Shown: positions 22,647-31,127 of the stretch, piece after piece
How positions within the stretch are numbered: position 1 is the stretch's first letter
How the letters are laid out: each line of letters begins with the position of its first letter
From: Rugosimonospora sp040255525
GTDB lineage: Bacteria > Actinomycetota > Actinomycetes > Mycobacteriales > Micromonosporaceae
Reading direction: 5' to 3'
DNA: 64,000 nucleotides
Assembly: GCA_040255525.1 (NCBI GenBank)
Contig: JBDZVD010000026.1
Location: forward strand, 1-64,000
Position numbers and translations under genes: made by a program
Notes under the pieces: model-generated
Database searches by the model: none
What the model saw: only the letters and a program-made list of their open reading frames with translations
What the model was told of the DNA's origin: nothing

Positions 22647-22667
22647 CGTTGTCGGCACATAACAACG
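22647..22667. promoter_or_regulatory. CGTTGT inverted repeat in divergent promoter region
   Basis: CGTTGT (22647-22652) and ACAACG (22662-22667) around nine bases. A direct repeat ACCTTG (22683-22688 and 22697-22702) follows immediately before the rightward ArsR-like gene (22708). The region is AT-rich for this genome and separates the coiled-coil gene from the ArsR-like gene. Confidence 0.4.
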
Positions 22668-22707
22668 ACTCTTTACAAAGGAACCTTGAGCAACGTACCT
22701 TGCCGTC

Positions 22708-23325
22708 GTGGCCGATGACTCCCCCTCCCCCCACGGCGCCACCGCGCTGCGGGCGCTCGCGCATCCGCTGCGATGGAAGCTGATCGACCTGATCGGACGC
22801 GACCAGACCGCCACCGCGACCCGGTGCGCGCGGGAACTCGGCGAGAGCGTCGCGAGCTGCTCCTACCACCTGAACATGCTGGCCAAGTACGGCTTCGTCG
22901 AGCAGGTGCCGCGGGGCGCGGGCCGCGAGAAGCCGTGGCGGCTGACCAGCTTCGAGCAGAACCTGTCCGGCAGGGGCCTCGGCGTCGAGGGGCAGCGGGC
23001 CGCGCAGGCCGCGTCCGAGGTGTTCCTCGACCACGAGTTGGGGCGCCTGAAGGAGCGCCTGCGCCGGTGCCACGAGGAGCCGCCGCCGTGGCGGGACGTC
23101 ACGGGCTTCGGCGGGGTCACCACGTACCTCACCGTCGAGGAGTTGCGCGAGGTCACCGCGGCGATCGACGAGATCACCCAGCGGTACGCCGGTCGCGCGA
23201 CCGACCGCGCCACGGTGCCGCCCGGCGCCCGCGAGGTACGCGTCTTCGTCGCGACCTCGCTCGCCCCGCCGCCGCCAGCGGATGACGCGGCAACGGCCGG
23301 TGCGCCACGACGGGAGGCGCAGTGA
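22708..23325 (+). CDS. ArsR-type winged-helix regulator
   Basis: 205 residues, GTG start. The HTH is clear: ALRALAHPLRWKLIDLIG, then CARELGESVASCSYHLNML and KYGFVEQVPRGAGREKPWRL. The C-terminal half (FLDHELGRLKERLRR, YLTVEELREVTAAIDEI) resembles the long-form HTH_20 regulators of actinobacteria, with no metal-binding cysteine pair. It may sense a small molecule. Its stop overlaps the start of the S41-like gene (GTGA), so it heads a three-gene operon and may repress itself through repeats just upstream. Confidence 0.85.
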   Translation: MADDSPSPHGATALRALAHPLRWKLIDLIGRDQTATATRCARELGESVASCSYHLNMLAKYGFVEQVPRGAGREKPWRLTSFEQNLSGRGLGVEGQRAAQAASEVFLDHELGRLKERLRRCHEEPPPWRDVTGFGGVTTYLTVEELREVTAAIDEITQRYAGRATDRATVPPGAREVRVFVATSLAPPPPADDAATAGAPRREAQ

Positions 23326-25043
23326 ACGGCCAACTGGGCGCGGTGCAGCGCGCCGAGGAACTGTCCCGGGCGCAGCGCTGGCCGGAGGCGGCCGACCGCT
23401 GGCAGGCGGTGGTCGGGCACAACCCGGTCAACGGGGTGTACTGGAACCGGCTCGCCCAGGCGCGGTTCGCCCTCGGCGACTACCGGGGCGCGCTCGCCGC
23501 GTACGACAGGGCGATGGCCCTGGGGGTGTGGCCGGTACGGGGACCGGAGCCGGTGCCGCTGGCCGACGTCCTGCCCGGTGAGATCCCCTACCGCGTCGCG
23601 TGCTGCCACGCCCGGCTGGGGCACACCGACCGGGCGCTGGACGCGCTGGCCGAGGCCGTCCGGCACCACCTGCGCGACGTCGAACGCGCGGTCACCGACA
23701 AGCACCTGGCCCCGCTGCGGGAGGAGCCCCGGTTTCGCGACCTGGTCGGGCCGGCGCAGCCGGGCGCCGCGTCGCGGACCGACGGCTGGCGCGCGGACCT
23801 GCGCGTGTTCCGCTGCGAGGTGCGCCACCGGGTGCCGTTCCGGGAGATCCTCGACGCGGGCTTCGACGAGGCGGTGACCGACCTGGAGCGGGCGATCCCG
23901 GACCTGCCCGACATCCAGGTCGCGGTCGGGCTGTGGCGCCTGCTGCGGCGGCTGGGCGACGGCCACGCCGGCGTGTCCGCCGACACCGCGTACCCGGACT
24001 GGGGCCGGTGCCTGCCGGTGTGGTTCTTCCGGTTCGCCGAGGGCCTGTTCGTCACCGAGGCCGAGCCGCGGTACGGGCGGCTGGCCGGCGCCGAGGTGCT
24101 GGCGATCGACGGCCGGCCGGTACCCGAGGTGGTGGCCGCCCTCGACCCCCTGCTGCCCCGCGACAACGAGTACGGGCCGGCCGGTGTGGCGCCGGTCTGG
24201 CTGCGCCAACCGGCGTACCTGCACGCGCTCGGCGTGGCGGACGGCCCCGACCGGCTCACCCTCACGGTCGGCCTGGCCGACGGGAGCACCACCGAGGTCA
24301 CCGTGCCGGCCGAGCCGGCACGGCCGCCCAGGTACTGGCCGCGGGGTCGCCCGCCCGGTGCACAGCCGACCGGGCAGGAGATGCCGGCGTACCTGCGGCA
24401 CGTCGACCGGCCGTACTGGTTCGAGTACCTGCCCGCGGCGAACCTGGTCTACTTCCAGTTCAACGCGATCGGGGATGGGCCGGACGAGCCGTTGGAGGCG
24501 TTCTACGAGCGGTTGTTCGCCGCGGTCGACGAGCACCACGCCGCGGCGCTCGCGATCGACCTGAGGTGGAACGGCGGCGGCAACACGTTCCTCGCGATGC
24601 CGCTGGTGCACCGCGTCATCCGGCACGACCGGATCAATCGGCGCGGCCACCTGTTCGTCGTCATCGGCCGCGACACGTTCTCCGCCGCGCAGAACACCGC
24701 GACCCTGCTCGACCGGCACACCCACGCGGTCTTCGTCGGCGAGCCCAGCGGTTCCAGCCCCAACTTCGTCGGCGAGACCGCGCCGTTCACCCTGCCGTAC
24801 AGCGGGCTGCGGGTGAACGTCTCCGACCTGTACTGGCAGACCTCGTGGCCGCTGGACCGGCGCAGCGCCATCGCCCCGGACATCTACGCCCCACCGACCT
24901 TCGCCGCCTACCGTGCCGGCCGCGACGTGGCGCTGGAGGCCATCCTCGACAGCCTCGGCGCGGCACCGGCCGGCGGGGCCCCGCCGGTCCCGCGCCCAGC
25001 GGACGGAATCAACCAGCCGGACGCCGCGTTCGACGGGGCATGA
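23322..25043 (+). CDS. TPR plus S41 (tail-specific) peptidase-like protein
   Basis: 573 residues. The N-terminal about 120 residues form TPR-like helical pairs (AQRWPEAADRWQAVVGHNP, ALGDYRGALAAYDRAMALG, LGHTDRALDALAEAVRHH). The C-terminal half has the S41 core: AALAIDLRWNGGGNTFLAMPL, then VVIGRDTFSAAQNTATLL with the nucleophile Ser, and VFVGEPSGSSPNFVGET. No signal peptide is visible, which is unusual for C-terminal processing proteases and suggests a cytoplasmic or non-classical role. It is coupled to the ArsR-type gene upstream and a DUF427 gene downstream. Confidence 0.8.
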   Translation: MNGQLGAVQRAEELSRAQRWPEAADRWQAVVGHNPVNGVYWNRLAQARFALGDYRGALAAYDRAMALGVWPVRGPEPVPLADVLPGEIPYRVACCHARLGHTDRALDALAEAVRHHLRDVERAVTDKHLAPLREEPRFRDLVGPAQPGAASRTDGWRADLRVFRCEVRHRVPFREILDAGFDEAVTDLERAIPDLPDIQVAVGLWRLLRRLGDGHAGVSADTAYPDWGRCLPVWFFRFAEGLFVTEAEPRYGRLAGAEVLAIDGRPVPEVVAALDPLLPRDNEYGPAGVAPVWLRQPAYLHALGVADGPDRLTLTVGLADGSTTEVTVPAEPARPPRYWPRGRPPGAQPTGQEMPAYLRHVDRPYWFEYLPAANLVYFQFNAIGDGPDEPLEAFYERLFAAVDEHHAAALAIDLRWNGGGNTFLAMPLVHRVIRHDRINRRGHLFVVIGRDTFSAAQNTATLLDRHTHAVFVGEPSGSSPNFVGETAPFTLPYSGLRVNVSDLYWQTSWPLDRRSAIAPDIYAPPTFAAYRAGRDVALEAILDSLGAAPAGGAPPVPRPADGINQPDAAFDGA

Positions 25044-25411
25044 CCGACAAGCAGATTCTCGCCCCGTCCGCCGACCACCCGATCACCGTCGAGCGCCATC
25101 CGCGCCGGATTTCGGTGTCCGTCGGGGGCCGCACCATCGGCGACACCACCGCGGCGCTGACGCTGCGCGAGGCGTCGTACCCGCCCGTGTACTACCTGCC
25201 GCGCGCGGACGTGGACATGTCCGTGCTGCGCCGTACCGACCACCAGACCTACTGCCCGTACAAGGGCGACTGCTCGTACTACAGCATCCAGACCGGCGAC
25301 GGTACGCTGGCCAACGCCGTCTGGACGTACGAGCGGCCGCACGCCGCGGTCGCGCAGATCGGCGGGTACCTCGCCTTCTACCCGGACAAGGTCGAACTGG
25401 TCGAGGACTGA
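25040..25411 (+). CDS. DUF427 family protein
   Basis: 123 residues, ATG 25040 overlapping the upstream stop (ATGA). The family pattern is clear: ITVERHPRRISVSVGGRTIGD, YPPVYYLPRADVDMSVL, YCPYKGDCSYYSI and AFYPDKVELVED. DUF427 proteins are small beta-rich domains of unknown activity, common in actinobacteria. It is the last gene of the ArsR/S41/DUF427 set. Confidence 0.88.
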   Translation: MTDKQILAPSADHPITVERHPRRISVSVGGRTIGDTTAALTLREASYPPVYYLPRADVDMSVLRRTDHQTYCPYKGDCSYYSIQTGDGTLANAVWTYERPHAAVAQIGGYLAFYPDKVELVED

Positions 25412-25565
25412 CCACCCGGTACGCGGGGCACAGTCCGGTCGCCCGGGCACCGGCCGGCGCTGGGCGTCCACATCGGACGGTTGATGGCCGGCCGGGTCAC
25501 CGCGCCCGGGGCCGGGATCCGGCTCGACTCGCGGGGGCGTGGCACCCCGGGTAAGTTCGGCACAC

Positions 25566-27716
25566 GTGAACGCGCAGGAACAGCGCTCCGCCGCCGGCCC
25601 CGCCGGCTTCCGGACCGACATCGAGGGATTGCGTGCCGTCGCCGTGCTCCTCGTCGTCCTGTACCACCTCACCGGCCACCCGGCCGGCGGGTTCGTCGGG
25701 GTGGACGTCTTCTTCGTGGTGTCCGGATTCCTGATCACCGGGCTGCTCGTCCGGGAGACCGGGGCGCGGGGCCGGCTGTCGTTCCGGGGGTTCTACGCCC
25801 GGCGGATCCGGCGGATCCTGCCCGCCGCGCTTTCCGTGCTGGCCGCCGCCGCGGTGGCCGCGCACCTGGTGTTCCGCGGCGCCCGGGTGGCGCAGGCGGT
25901 CAGCGACATCTGGTGGTCGCTCGGCTTCGCGGCGAACGTGCACTTCGCGCGCATCGGTGACGACTACTTCCAGGCCGACCGGGCGCCGTCGCTCGTGCGG
26001 CACTTCTGGTCCCTGGCCGTCGAGGAGCAGTTCTACCTCGTCTGGCCGGTCGTCATCGTGGTGGTGCTGTCGCTGGTCGGTCGCCGGATGGCGGCCCGGC
26101 GGGCGCTCGCGCTGCTGCTGGCCGCCGTCGTGGTCGCCAGCGCCGCCTCGTTCGCCTACTCGGTGCTGCGCAGCCGGGACAGTGCCGCGACCGCCTACTA
26201 CTCCTCGCCCGGCCGCGCGTGGGAGCTGGGCGCCGGCGCGGCAGTGGCGGTCGCGGCGCAGCCGCTGCGCCGGCTGGTCGCCCGGCTCGGCCGGGCGCGC
26301 GGCGCGGTCTGGCTGCTCGGCCTCGCCGGGGTGGCGGCGAGCGCGTTCGCCGTACGGCAGAGTGCCGGGTTCCCGGCGCCCTGGGGTGGCCTGCCGGTCG
26401 GGTCCACCGCCGTACTGCTCGCCGCCGGCCTGCCCGGCCCGGTCGGCCCGTGGGGCGCCGTGCTCACCAATCCGGTCAGCCGGTACCTGGGGCGCGTGTC
26501 GTACTCGCTGTACCTGTGGCACTGGCCGGTCATCGTGGTCACCGCCGCCCTCATCCCGTACGCGCCGGGCTACCGGTACCCGATCGCGGTGCTGGCGATG
26601 CTCGGACTGTCGGTCGCCTCGTACCACTTCGTCGAGGCGCCGTGCCGGCGGCTCGGCACCGGACCCCGGCACGCGGCCCGTCCCGGTCGGGTACTGCGGC
26701 CCGCCGTCGCCGCCGCCGCGTGCCTGTGCGCGGTCACCGCGCTGGCCGTCCTGGTACCGCGGCGTGCGGCGCCGAGGGTTCCCGCGGCGCGCGCTCCCGG
26801 GCTGCTGCCGCTGCCGACCCAGGACGTGGCCCCGGCACCCGCGCCGCTGTCGGCCGCGATCGACTCGGCACTGTCGGCCAATGACTTCCCGCCGCTGACC
26901 CCGGGGCTGGACCAGCAGGGCAGCGCCCGCTCGCACTGGGGCGGCTGTTCCGTGCCGACGCCGGACGAGCCGGGCCGGTGCGCGTTCGGCAACGGGCCGC
27001 AACTCGCCGTCGTCATCGGCGACTCGGTGGCGATGAGCTGGCTGCCCGGCGTCCAGGCGGCGCTGGGCGACCGGTGGCGAATTGTCGGACTGACGCTGGA
27101 GAGCTGCCCCGCGGCCGACATCCCGGTCAAGGACACCAACGGCCGGTACGACGACGGCTGCGACAGCCACCACGCGTGGGTTCTCGCGCGGGCCGCCGCG
27201 CTCCACCCCCGGCTCGTCGTGTTGTCCAGCACCGAGGACACGCTCGGCAGGCTGGCCAGCAACGCCACCGGCGCGCGGGCGGCCACCGAGTACCAGGCGG
27301 CGTTGCGCCGCACCATCGCCGCCGTGCAGCCCGCCGACCCCGGCCGGGGTGGCACCGCCGCCAGCGATGACCCGGCTGCCGGCGGGCTCCCCCGGGTCGT
27401 CACGCTCGCACCGCCGCCGAAGGCCGGAGCCCTGACCGACTGCGACACGGCCGGCGGCATCCCGGCCGACTGCGTGCGGCCGATCAGCGACCGGTGGGTC
27501 GCCCTCGCCTCGGCGGAGCGGGCCGCCGCCGAGGCCACCGGGACCGCGTACGTGGACACCCGGCTGTGGTTCTGCGACAGCGCCGGCTTCTGCCCGGCGT
27601 TCATCGGGTCCGACGCGGTCCGCTGGGACACCGAGCACCTGACCGACGTCTACGCGCGCTCCCTGGCCCGGCCGCTGCGGCAGGCGCTGATCGGCGGCCG
27701 GCCGCAGCGGCAGTGA
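25566..27716 (+). CDS. AT3/SGNH membrane O-acyltransferase (OafA/YrhL type)
   Basis: 716 residues from GTG 25566 (an upstream GTG 25539 is possible). Residues about 10-350 form an acyltransferase-3 membrane domain: FRTDIEGLRAVAVLLVVLYH with the catalytic His, GGFVGVDVFFVVSGFLITGL, HFWSLAVEEQFYLVWP, YLGRVSYSLYLWHWPVI. The C-terminal periplasmic part is an SGNH hydrolase: LAVVIGDSVAMSWLPG with Ser and, near the end, WDTEHLTDVYARSL with the D-x-x-H. It should move acetyl or other acyl groups across the membrane onto a cell-wall or surface glycan. It stands alone. Confidence 0.92.
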   Translation: MNAQEQRSAAGPAGFRTDIEGLRAVAVLLVVLYHLTGHPAGGFVGVDVFFVVSGFLITGLLVRETGARGRLSFRGFYARRIRRILPAALSVLAAAAVAAHLVFRGARVAQAVSDIWWSLGFAANVHFARIGDDYFQADRAPSLVRHFWSLAVEEQFYLVWPVVIVVVLSLVGRRMAARRALALLLAAVVVASAASFAYSVLRSRDSAATAYYSSPGRAWELGAGAAVAVAAQPLRRLVARLGRARGAVWLLGLAGVAASAFAVRQSAGFPAPWGGLPVGSTAVLLAAGLPGPVGPWGAVLTNPVSRYLGRVSYSLYLWHWPVIVVTAALIPYAPGYRYPIAVLAMLGLSVASYHFVEAPCRRLGTGPRHAARPGRVLRPAVAAAACLCAVTALAVLVPRRAAPRVPAARAPGLLPLPTQDVAPAPAPLSAAIDSALSANDFPPLTPGLDQQGSARSHWGGCSVPTPDEPGRCAFGNGPQLAVVIGDSVAMSWLPGVQAALGDRWRIVGLTLESCPAADIPVKDTNGRYDDGCDSHHAWVLARAAALHPRLVVLSSTEDTLGRLASNATGARAATEYQAALRRTIAAVQPADPGRGGTAASDDPAAGGLPRVVTLAPPPKAGALTDCDTAGGIPADCVRPISDRWVALASAERAAAEATGTAYVDTRLWFCDSAGFCPAFIGSDAVRWDTEHLTDVYARSLARPLRQALIGGRPQRQ

Positions 27717-27870
27717 GCCGGGTGCATGGTCTCGCCCCGGGACGGTGGCGGGACGCCGCGGTGCCGTTCGTGACCGGCTGAAGCGCACTGCCGCCGCGAG
27801 CCGGCTCCACCGCCCGCGGACCGGCGCCGTCAGCGGCAGCGGGAACGCGTGATCCGCCTCGGCCGGGCGG

Positions 27871-28179
27871 TCAGGACGTGCGGGCCCGCCACAGGCGCAG
27901 CAGCGCCCGGATGCCCAGGACGCCGACGGTGGTGCCGAACGCCACCGATACCACGATGAGCAGGGCGTGTACCCACAAAAACGCCGTCGGGGTGCCGTGG
28001 CCGACCGTACCGGCGGACCAGGCTCTCGGGTCGTCCCAGATGGCCACGGCGAACCGGGGCCAGATCATCCAGTTCCACACGCCCACCACGACCAGCAACA
28101 GCGCCCAGCCCCGGGTCAGCGGGAACCCGCCGGGCCGGCCGGCGGTCTCGGGCACAACGGTCGTATCGCTTCGCTGCAC
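27871..28179 (-). CDS. SCO4848-type small membrane protein
   Basis: 102 residues from GTG 28179. Two or three hydrophobic segments (WALLLVVVGVWNWMIWP, AFLWVHALLIVVSVAFG, VGVLGIRALL) with the characteristic WxxMIWPRF and IWDDPRAW sequence match the SCO4848 family of Streptomyces membrane proteins, of unknown function. It is divergent from a TetR gene; the TetR palindrome at 28214 lies 35 bases upstream of its start, so both genes may be repressed together. Confidence 0.8.
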   Translation of the reverse strand: MQRSDTTVVPETAGRPGGFPLTRGWALLLVVVGVWNWMIWPRFAVAIWDDPRAWSAGTVGHGTPTAFLWVHALLIVVSVAFGTTVGVLGIRALLRLWRARTS

Positions 28180-28213
28180 GACACGCAATCTACCGTCGCC
28201 GGCCCGGCATGCT

Positions 28214-28232
28214 AACCTAGGGACCCTAGGTT
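28214..28232. promoter_or_regulatory. Perfect 19-bp palindrome, TetR operator
   Basis: AACCTAGGG (28214-28222), central A, CCCTAGGTT (28224-28232). It lies 25 bases before the TetR start and 35 bases from the divergent small membrane gene. Size and symmetry are typical for a TetR dimer site. Looser relatives occur at 4736 and 12362. Confidence 0.75.
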
Positions 28233-28257
28233 TATCGCGAGTATCCGAAGGTTTGGT

Positions 28258-28851
28258 ATGCCCCGGCAGGGTCTGACGAGCGAACGTGTCCACGCCGCCG
28301 CGGCCGAACTGGCCGACTCGGTCGGGCTGTCGCGGCTGACCGTGGCGGCCGTGGCCCGGCACTTCGGGGTGGCCGACGCCAGCCTGTACGTGCATGTCCG
28401 CAGCCGGGACGCGCTCATCCAACAGGTCGCGGTGCGGGCCGCGGCCAGGTTCGCCGACGAGCTGGCACTGGCCGTCGCCGGCCGGTCGGGCCGGCAGGCC
28501 CTCGGCGGGTTCGCCGGCGCGTACCGGTCGTTCGCGGTCCGCCACCCGGGGCAGTACGCCGCGACGCAGCTGCAACTGCCGCCCGAGGTCGGCCTGGCCT
28601 CGGCCGGGCACCGGCGGATGATCGAGCTGAGCTACGCGGTGCTGCGCGGGTACCGGCTGCGCGAGCCGGAGCTCACCGACGCCGTGCGCTTCGTGCGCAG
28701 CACCCTGCACGGGTTCGCGAGCCTGGACGGCAACGACGGCTTCGGGCATCCGCGCGCTGTCGACGCCTCATGGGAACGGATCGTCGACGCGGTACACGCC
28801 GCGCTGAGCAACTGGCCGACCGGCACGTCGCCTTCGGCCGTGAAGGAGTAG
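28258..28851 (+). CDS. TetR-family transcriptional regulator
   Basis: 197 residues. HTH region: LTSERVHAAAAELADSVG, then LTVAAVARHFGVADASLYVHV as the recognition part. The C-terminal domain (TetR_C type, with HPGQYAATQLQLPPEVG) would bind a small ligand. A perfect palindrome before it suggests autorepression. The next gene, an alpha/beta hydrolase, starts two bases after its stop and is probably its main target. Confidence 0.92.
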   Translation: MPRQGLTSERVHAAAAELADSVGLSRLTVAAVARHFGVADASLYVHVRSRDALIQQVAVRAAARFADELALAVAGRSGRQALGGFAGAYRSFAVRHPGQYAATQLQLPPEVGLASAGHRRMIELSYAVLRGYRLREPELTDAVRFVRSTLHGFASLDGNDGFGHPRAVDASWERIVDAVHAALSNWPTGTSPSAVKE

Positions 28852-28853
28852 CG

Positions 28854-29711
28854 ATGAGCGACCAGACCGGTGGCGACCGGGTCATCGTGAGCACCCCGAC
28901 CGGCGCGCGGCGGGCCGGGCCGGCCGCGGGCACCCGGCTGGTGGTCCGGTGCGTGGGCACCGGGGACCCGGTCGTGCTCGTCCACGGTTCCGGTGGCGGC
29001 CTGCACTCCTGGGCCGCGGTCGCCGAACTGCTGGCCGACCGGTACCGGCTGTGGATGCCGGCCCGGCGCGGGTACGGCCCGAGCGACGTGCCGGCCGCAG
29101 CCAAGTCGTTCGACGACGAAACCGCCGACCTGCTCGCGGTCATCGAGGCCGCGGGCGCGCCGGTGCACCTGGTCGGCGCGTCCTACGGGGCCATCGCCGC
29201 GCTGCACGTCGCCGCGGAGCACCCGGACCGCCTGCGCTCACTGGCCGTGTTCGAACCGCCGCTGTTCGCCACCGGGCCGCGGGCTGCACCGCTGCTCCAC
29301 CGCTACCGTGACGCGCGGGAACGCGGCGACGCCGGGGAGGCCGCCGCGGCGCTGAACGAGCTGACCCGGGTACCCCCGGCGGTCGTCGCGGCGCTGGCCG
29401 CGGCGGCCGGTGACCGGACCACGGACCCCGCCGAGGCGGCGCGCTCGGCCACCGGTTGGCTGCACGATCTCGAAGCGCTCGCCGTGGAGCGCGCCGACGT
29501 GGACCGGTGGTCGTCGATCACGCTGCCGGCGCTGCTGATGCAGGGCGCCGACACCTGGGAGCCGATGCCGGCCACGATGGACGCGCTGGCCCGCACGATC
29601 CCGCACGCGCGGCGGATCACCTGGCCGGGGCAGTCGCACTTCGTCACGATGACGGCGCCCGCCCTGGTCGCCGACGCCCTACGCGAGTTCTTCGGCTCGG
29701 TCGCGGCCTGA
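28854..29711 (+). CDS. Alpha/beta hydrolase
   Basis: 285 residues from ATG 28854 with GAAGGAG upstream, two bases after the TetR stop. Fold marks: VVLVHGSGGGLHSW oxyanion loop, nucleophile elbow HLVGASYGAIAAL (G-x-S-x-G), acid in LLMQGADTWEPM and catalytic His in GQSHFVTM. It is an esterase, epoxide or lactone hydrolase of unknown substrate; operon position under TetR suggests a detoxification or ligand-removing role. Confidence 0.9.
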   Translation: MSDQTGGDRVIVSTPTGARRAGPAAGTRLVVRCVGTGDPVVLVHGSGGGLHSWAAVAELLADRYRLWMPARRGYGPSDVPAAAKSFDDETADLLAVIEAAGAPVHLVGASYGAIAALHVAAEHPDRLRSLAVFEPPLFATGPRAAPLLHRYRDARERGDAGEAAAALNELTRVPPAVVAALAAAAGDRTTDPAEAARSATGWLHDLEALAVERADVDRWSSITLPALLMQGADTWEPMPATMDALARTIPHARRITWPGQSHFVTMTAPALVADALREFFGSVAA

Positions 29712-29732
29712 GCGCCGCGCCGACCGCAGCGG

Positions 29733-30746
29733 TCAGAACGAGCAGTTGACCAGGTCGCACTCGGGCGACAGCCGGACCCCGAAACGGTCCTCGACACCTT
29801 CGCGGATGTGCGCGGCGAACTTCATGATGTCGTCGCTCGTCGCGCCACCGCGGTTGGTGATGGCGAGGGTGTGCCGGCTGGACAGCGTGACGGTGCCGTT
29901 GCCCCAGTCGCCGCCGTACCCGGGCGCGAAGCCCGACCGGTGGATCAGCCACGCCGCCGACAGCTTGATGCCCTCGGCGACCACGTGCTGCGGGCACTCG
30001 CTGGCCGCCTCGGGAACCTCCGGCAGGACCGGGTTGAGGAAGAACGAGCCCACGCTCCAGGTGTCGTGATCGTCCGGGTCGAGCACCATGCCCCGCTTGC
30101 GCCGCAGGCTCAGCACGGCCTCGCGGACATCCGCCGGCGTCGCGGTCTGCCCGCTGTCGATGCCCAGCGCGGCCGCGAGGTCGGCGTACCTGATGGGATT
30201 CGACCGCCGCGCCCGGCGCAGCCGCAGCGTCACGTCCAGGACCACCCACCGGGGGTTGCGCTTGAACACCGACGTCCGGTGCGGCCCGAACCCGCAACGC
30301 TCGGGCAGCCACCGCTGGACGGTGCCGGTCTGGCGGTCGTACACGCTCAGCGACTCGAGGACGTCGGAGGTCAGGGTGCCGTACGCCCCGACATTCTGCA
30401 CCGGGGTGCCACCGACCGAGCCGGGCACACCGGACAGCGCCTCGATGCCGGACAGCCCTTCGGCGATGGTCGTGCGGACGACCCGGTCCCACTCGACGCC
30501 CGCGTCGACCGTGACCCGGTCACCGTCGATGTCCATGCCGGAGTTCGCCATCCTGATGACCGTGCCCGGCCAGCCGGAATCCCCCACCACCAGGTTGGAG
30601 CCGCCGCCGATCACCAGCAGCGGCTGTTGCTGCCCACCGGCCTCGCGCAGGAGTTCGACGGCCTCCGCCGTGGTCGCCGGGGTGCACAGTTGGCCGATCG
30701 GACCGCCGACCCGCAGCGTGGTCAAGTCAGAGAAAGAGATATCCAC
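29733..30746 (-). CDS. murB: UDP-N-acetylmuramate dehydrogenase
   Basis: 337 residues from GTG 30746, chosen because AAGGG lies 9 bases upstream; the frame continues to 30782 without better signals. MurB reduces UDP-GlcNAc-enolpyruvate to UDP-MurNAc with NADPH and FAD. Seen: TTLRVGGPI start, FAD loop LLVIGGGSNLVVGD, SGVPGSVGGTPVQNVGAYG, catalytic Ser in GSFFLNPV, and C-terminal NRGGATSDDIMKFA with the Glu in LSPEC. Length is normal. It lies alone, convergent with the hydrolase. Confidence 0.95.
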   Translation of the reverse strand: MDISFSDLTTLRVGGPIGQLCTPATTAEAVELLREAGGQQQPLLVIGGGSNLVVGDSGWPGTVIRMANSGMDIDGDRVTVDAGVEWDRVVRTTIAEGLSGIEALSGVPGSVGGTPVQNVGAYGTLTSDVLESLSVYDRQTGTVQRWLPERCGFGPHRTSVFKRNPRWVVLDVTLRLRRARRSNPIRYADLAAALGIDSGQTATPADVREAVLSLRRKRGMVLDPDDHDTWSVGSFFLNPVLPEVPEAASECPQHVVAEGIKLSAAWLIHRSGFAPGYGGDWGNGTVTLSSRHTLAITNRGGATSDDIMKFAAHIREGVEDRFGVRLSPECDLVNCSF

Positions 30747-31127
30747 GTGAGCCCTTGCTGAACAGTCGCGCGTCCGCGACAAGCCCTGCCTGCGATCCGC
30801 CGTGCATCACGATCACGTTATCACGTGCGGGGTGACCGATCCGGGCGACCGCCGCCCCGCCCGAGCCGCCGTTTTCACTGACCGCCGGGCGTTCCCGGGC
30901 GGCGGCGCGCCCGCCAGCGCGGCCGGTGGCGACCGCGTCGGAGGGCCCGGCCCGGTACGGCACCTCCGTGCCCGGATGCGCGGATCGCCGCCGCGACCCG
31001 CGCATTATCCGGCCTGCGCCCGTCGCGTGCGGCGCGTTTGCGGAATCCGGCCCGGCCGGTTCCGCCGGATCGGGTACCCGGCGCCCGGTACGGTAGACAC
31101 CTGTCGATCGGATGGAGGTTCCCGCCG
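30747..31127. other. 381-base intergenic region with CACGT inverted repeat
   Basis: Between murB and the rightward monooxygenase. CACGT (30814-30818), TATC, ACGTG (30823-30827) is a perfect small palindrome in the likely murB promoter. The remainder is GC-rich without a coding pattern on either strand that I can support. GGAGG at about 31115 is the ribosome site of the next gene. Confidence 0.5.
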
